NCBI GenBank assembly: GCA_030765325.1
Contig: JAVCCT010000292.1
Location: forward strand, 1-5,638
Reading direction: 5' to 3'
Length of the DNA: 5,638 nucleotides
From: Candidatus Stygibacter frigidus
GTDB taxonomy: Bacteria > Cloacimonadota > Cloacimonadia > Cloacimonadales > TCS61
Positions 5,607-5,638 of this stretch are shown here, in pieces. Position 1 is the first letter of the stretch. The number at the start of each line of letters is the position of its first letter. The position numbers and the translations under genes were made by a program. Below the pieces are notes generated by a model that did not search any database, was not told where the DNA came from, and saw nothing but the letters and a program-made list of their open reading frames with translations.

Positions 5607-5638
5607 TCAATCTGGAGTACCATCTTAAGTCAATAGCT

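Larger units (their letters stand above)
5070..5638. other. AT-rich noncoding region
   Basis: No convincing complete gene was seen in these 569 bases on either strand: frames are short and none has both a ribosome binding site and protein-like content. It contains the upstream region of the ornithine carbamoyltransferase gene, short inverted repeats (CACTC-CA-GAGTG at 5239-5250; ATACTATAGTAT at 5288-5299), TATAAT boxes at 5223-5228, 5300-5305 and 5544-5549 without good -35 partners, a long stem-loop (5365-5441), and an 18-base-period repeat at the far end. The composition is clearly more AT-rich than in the genes, except in the last 90 bases. Confidence 0.7.

Overview
The window is an AT-rich bacterial chromosome segment holding six complete genes, the last 25 codons of a seventh, and about 570 bases of noncoding DNA at its right end. 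Strong Shine-Dalgarno sites, sigma70-like promoters, a lipoprotein-type binding protein and an iron-sulfur-rich DUF362 protein suggest an anaerobic bacterium. A Cloacimonadota-like or similar uncultured lineage is possible, but nothing here fixes the taxonomy.

Left part (1-1369, + strand): the tail of an unidentified gene, a small DUF2007 protein and a radical SAM enzyme with a reduced SPASM (twitch-like) C-terminus are packed as one operon. The DUF2007 stop codon directly abuts the radical SAM start codon.

Middle part (1375-3060, - strand): a DUF362 protein with two 4Fe-4S ferredoxin motifs lies upstream of a TetR-family regulator of the FadR (fatty-acid) type. The regulator has its own candidate promoter, with a 15-bp inverted repeat just upstream of the -35 box. 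The DUF362 gene has a promoter whose 17-bp spacer contains a perfect 12-bp palindrome. The regulator converges on the radical SAM gene with only 5 bp between them.

Right part (3061-5069): a 207-bp divergent intergenic region separates the DUF362 gene from a family 3 (amino-acid type) solute-binding lipoprotein with a clear promoter and no permease beside it. That gene converges on an ornithine carbamoyltransferase gene across a shared, strong, probably bidirectional terminator. Amino-acid uptake and arginine metabolism are neighbours here, but they are transcribed separately.

Right end (5070-5638): no convincing complete gene. It holds a long imperfect stem-loop (17-bp arms with one mismatch, 5369-5426), several short palindromes and, at the edge, two copies of an 18-base-period repeat. 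The repeat can also be read as a short protein tail on the minus strand. No whole undescribed system is visible. The stem-loop and the two promoter palindromes are the items most worth following up.
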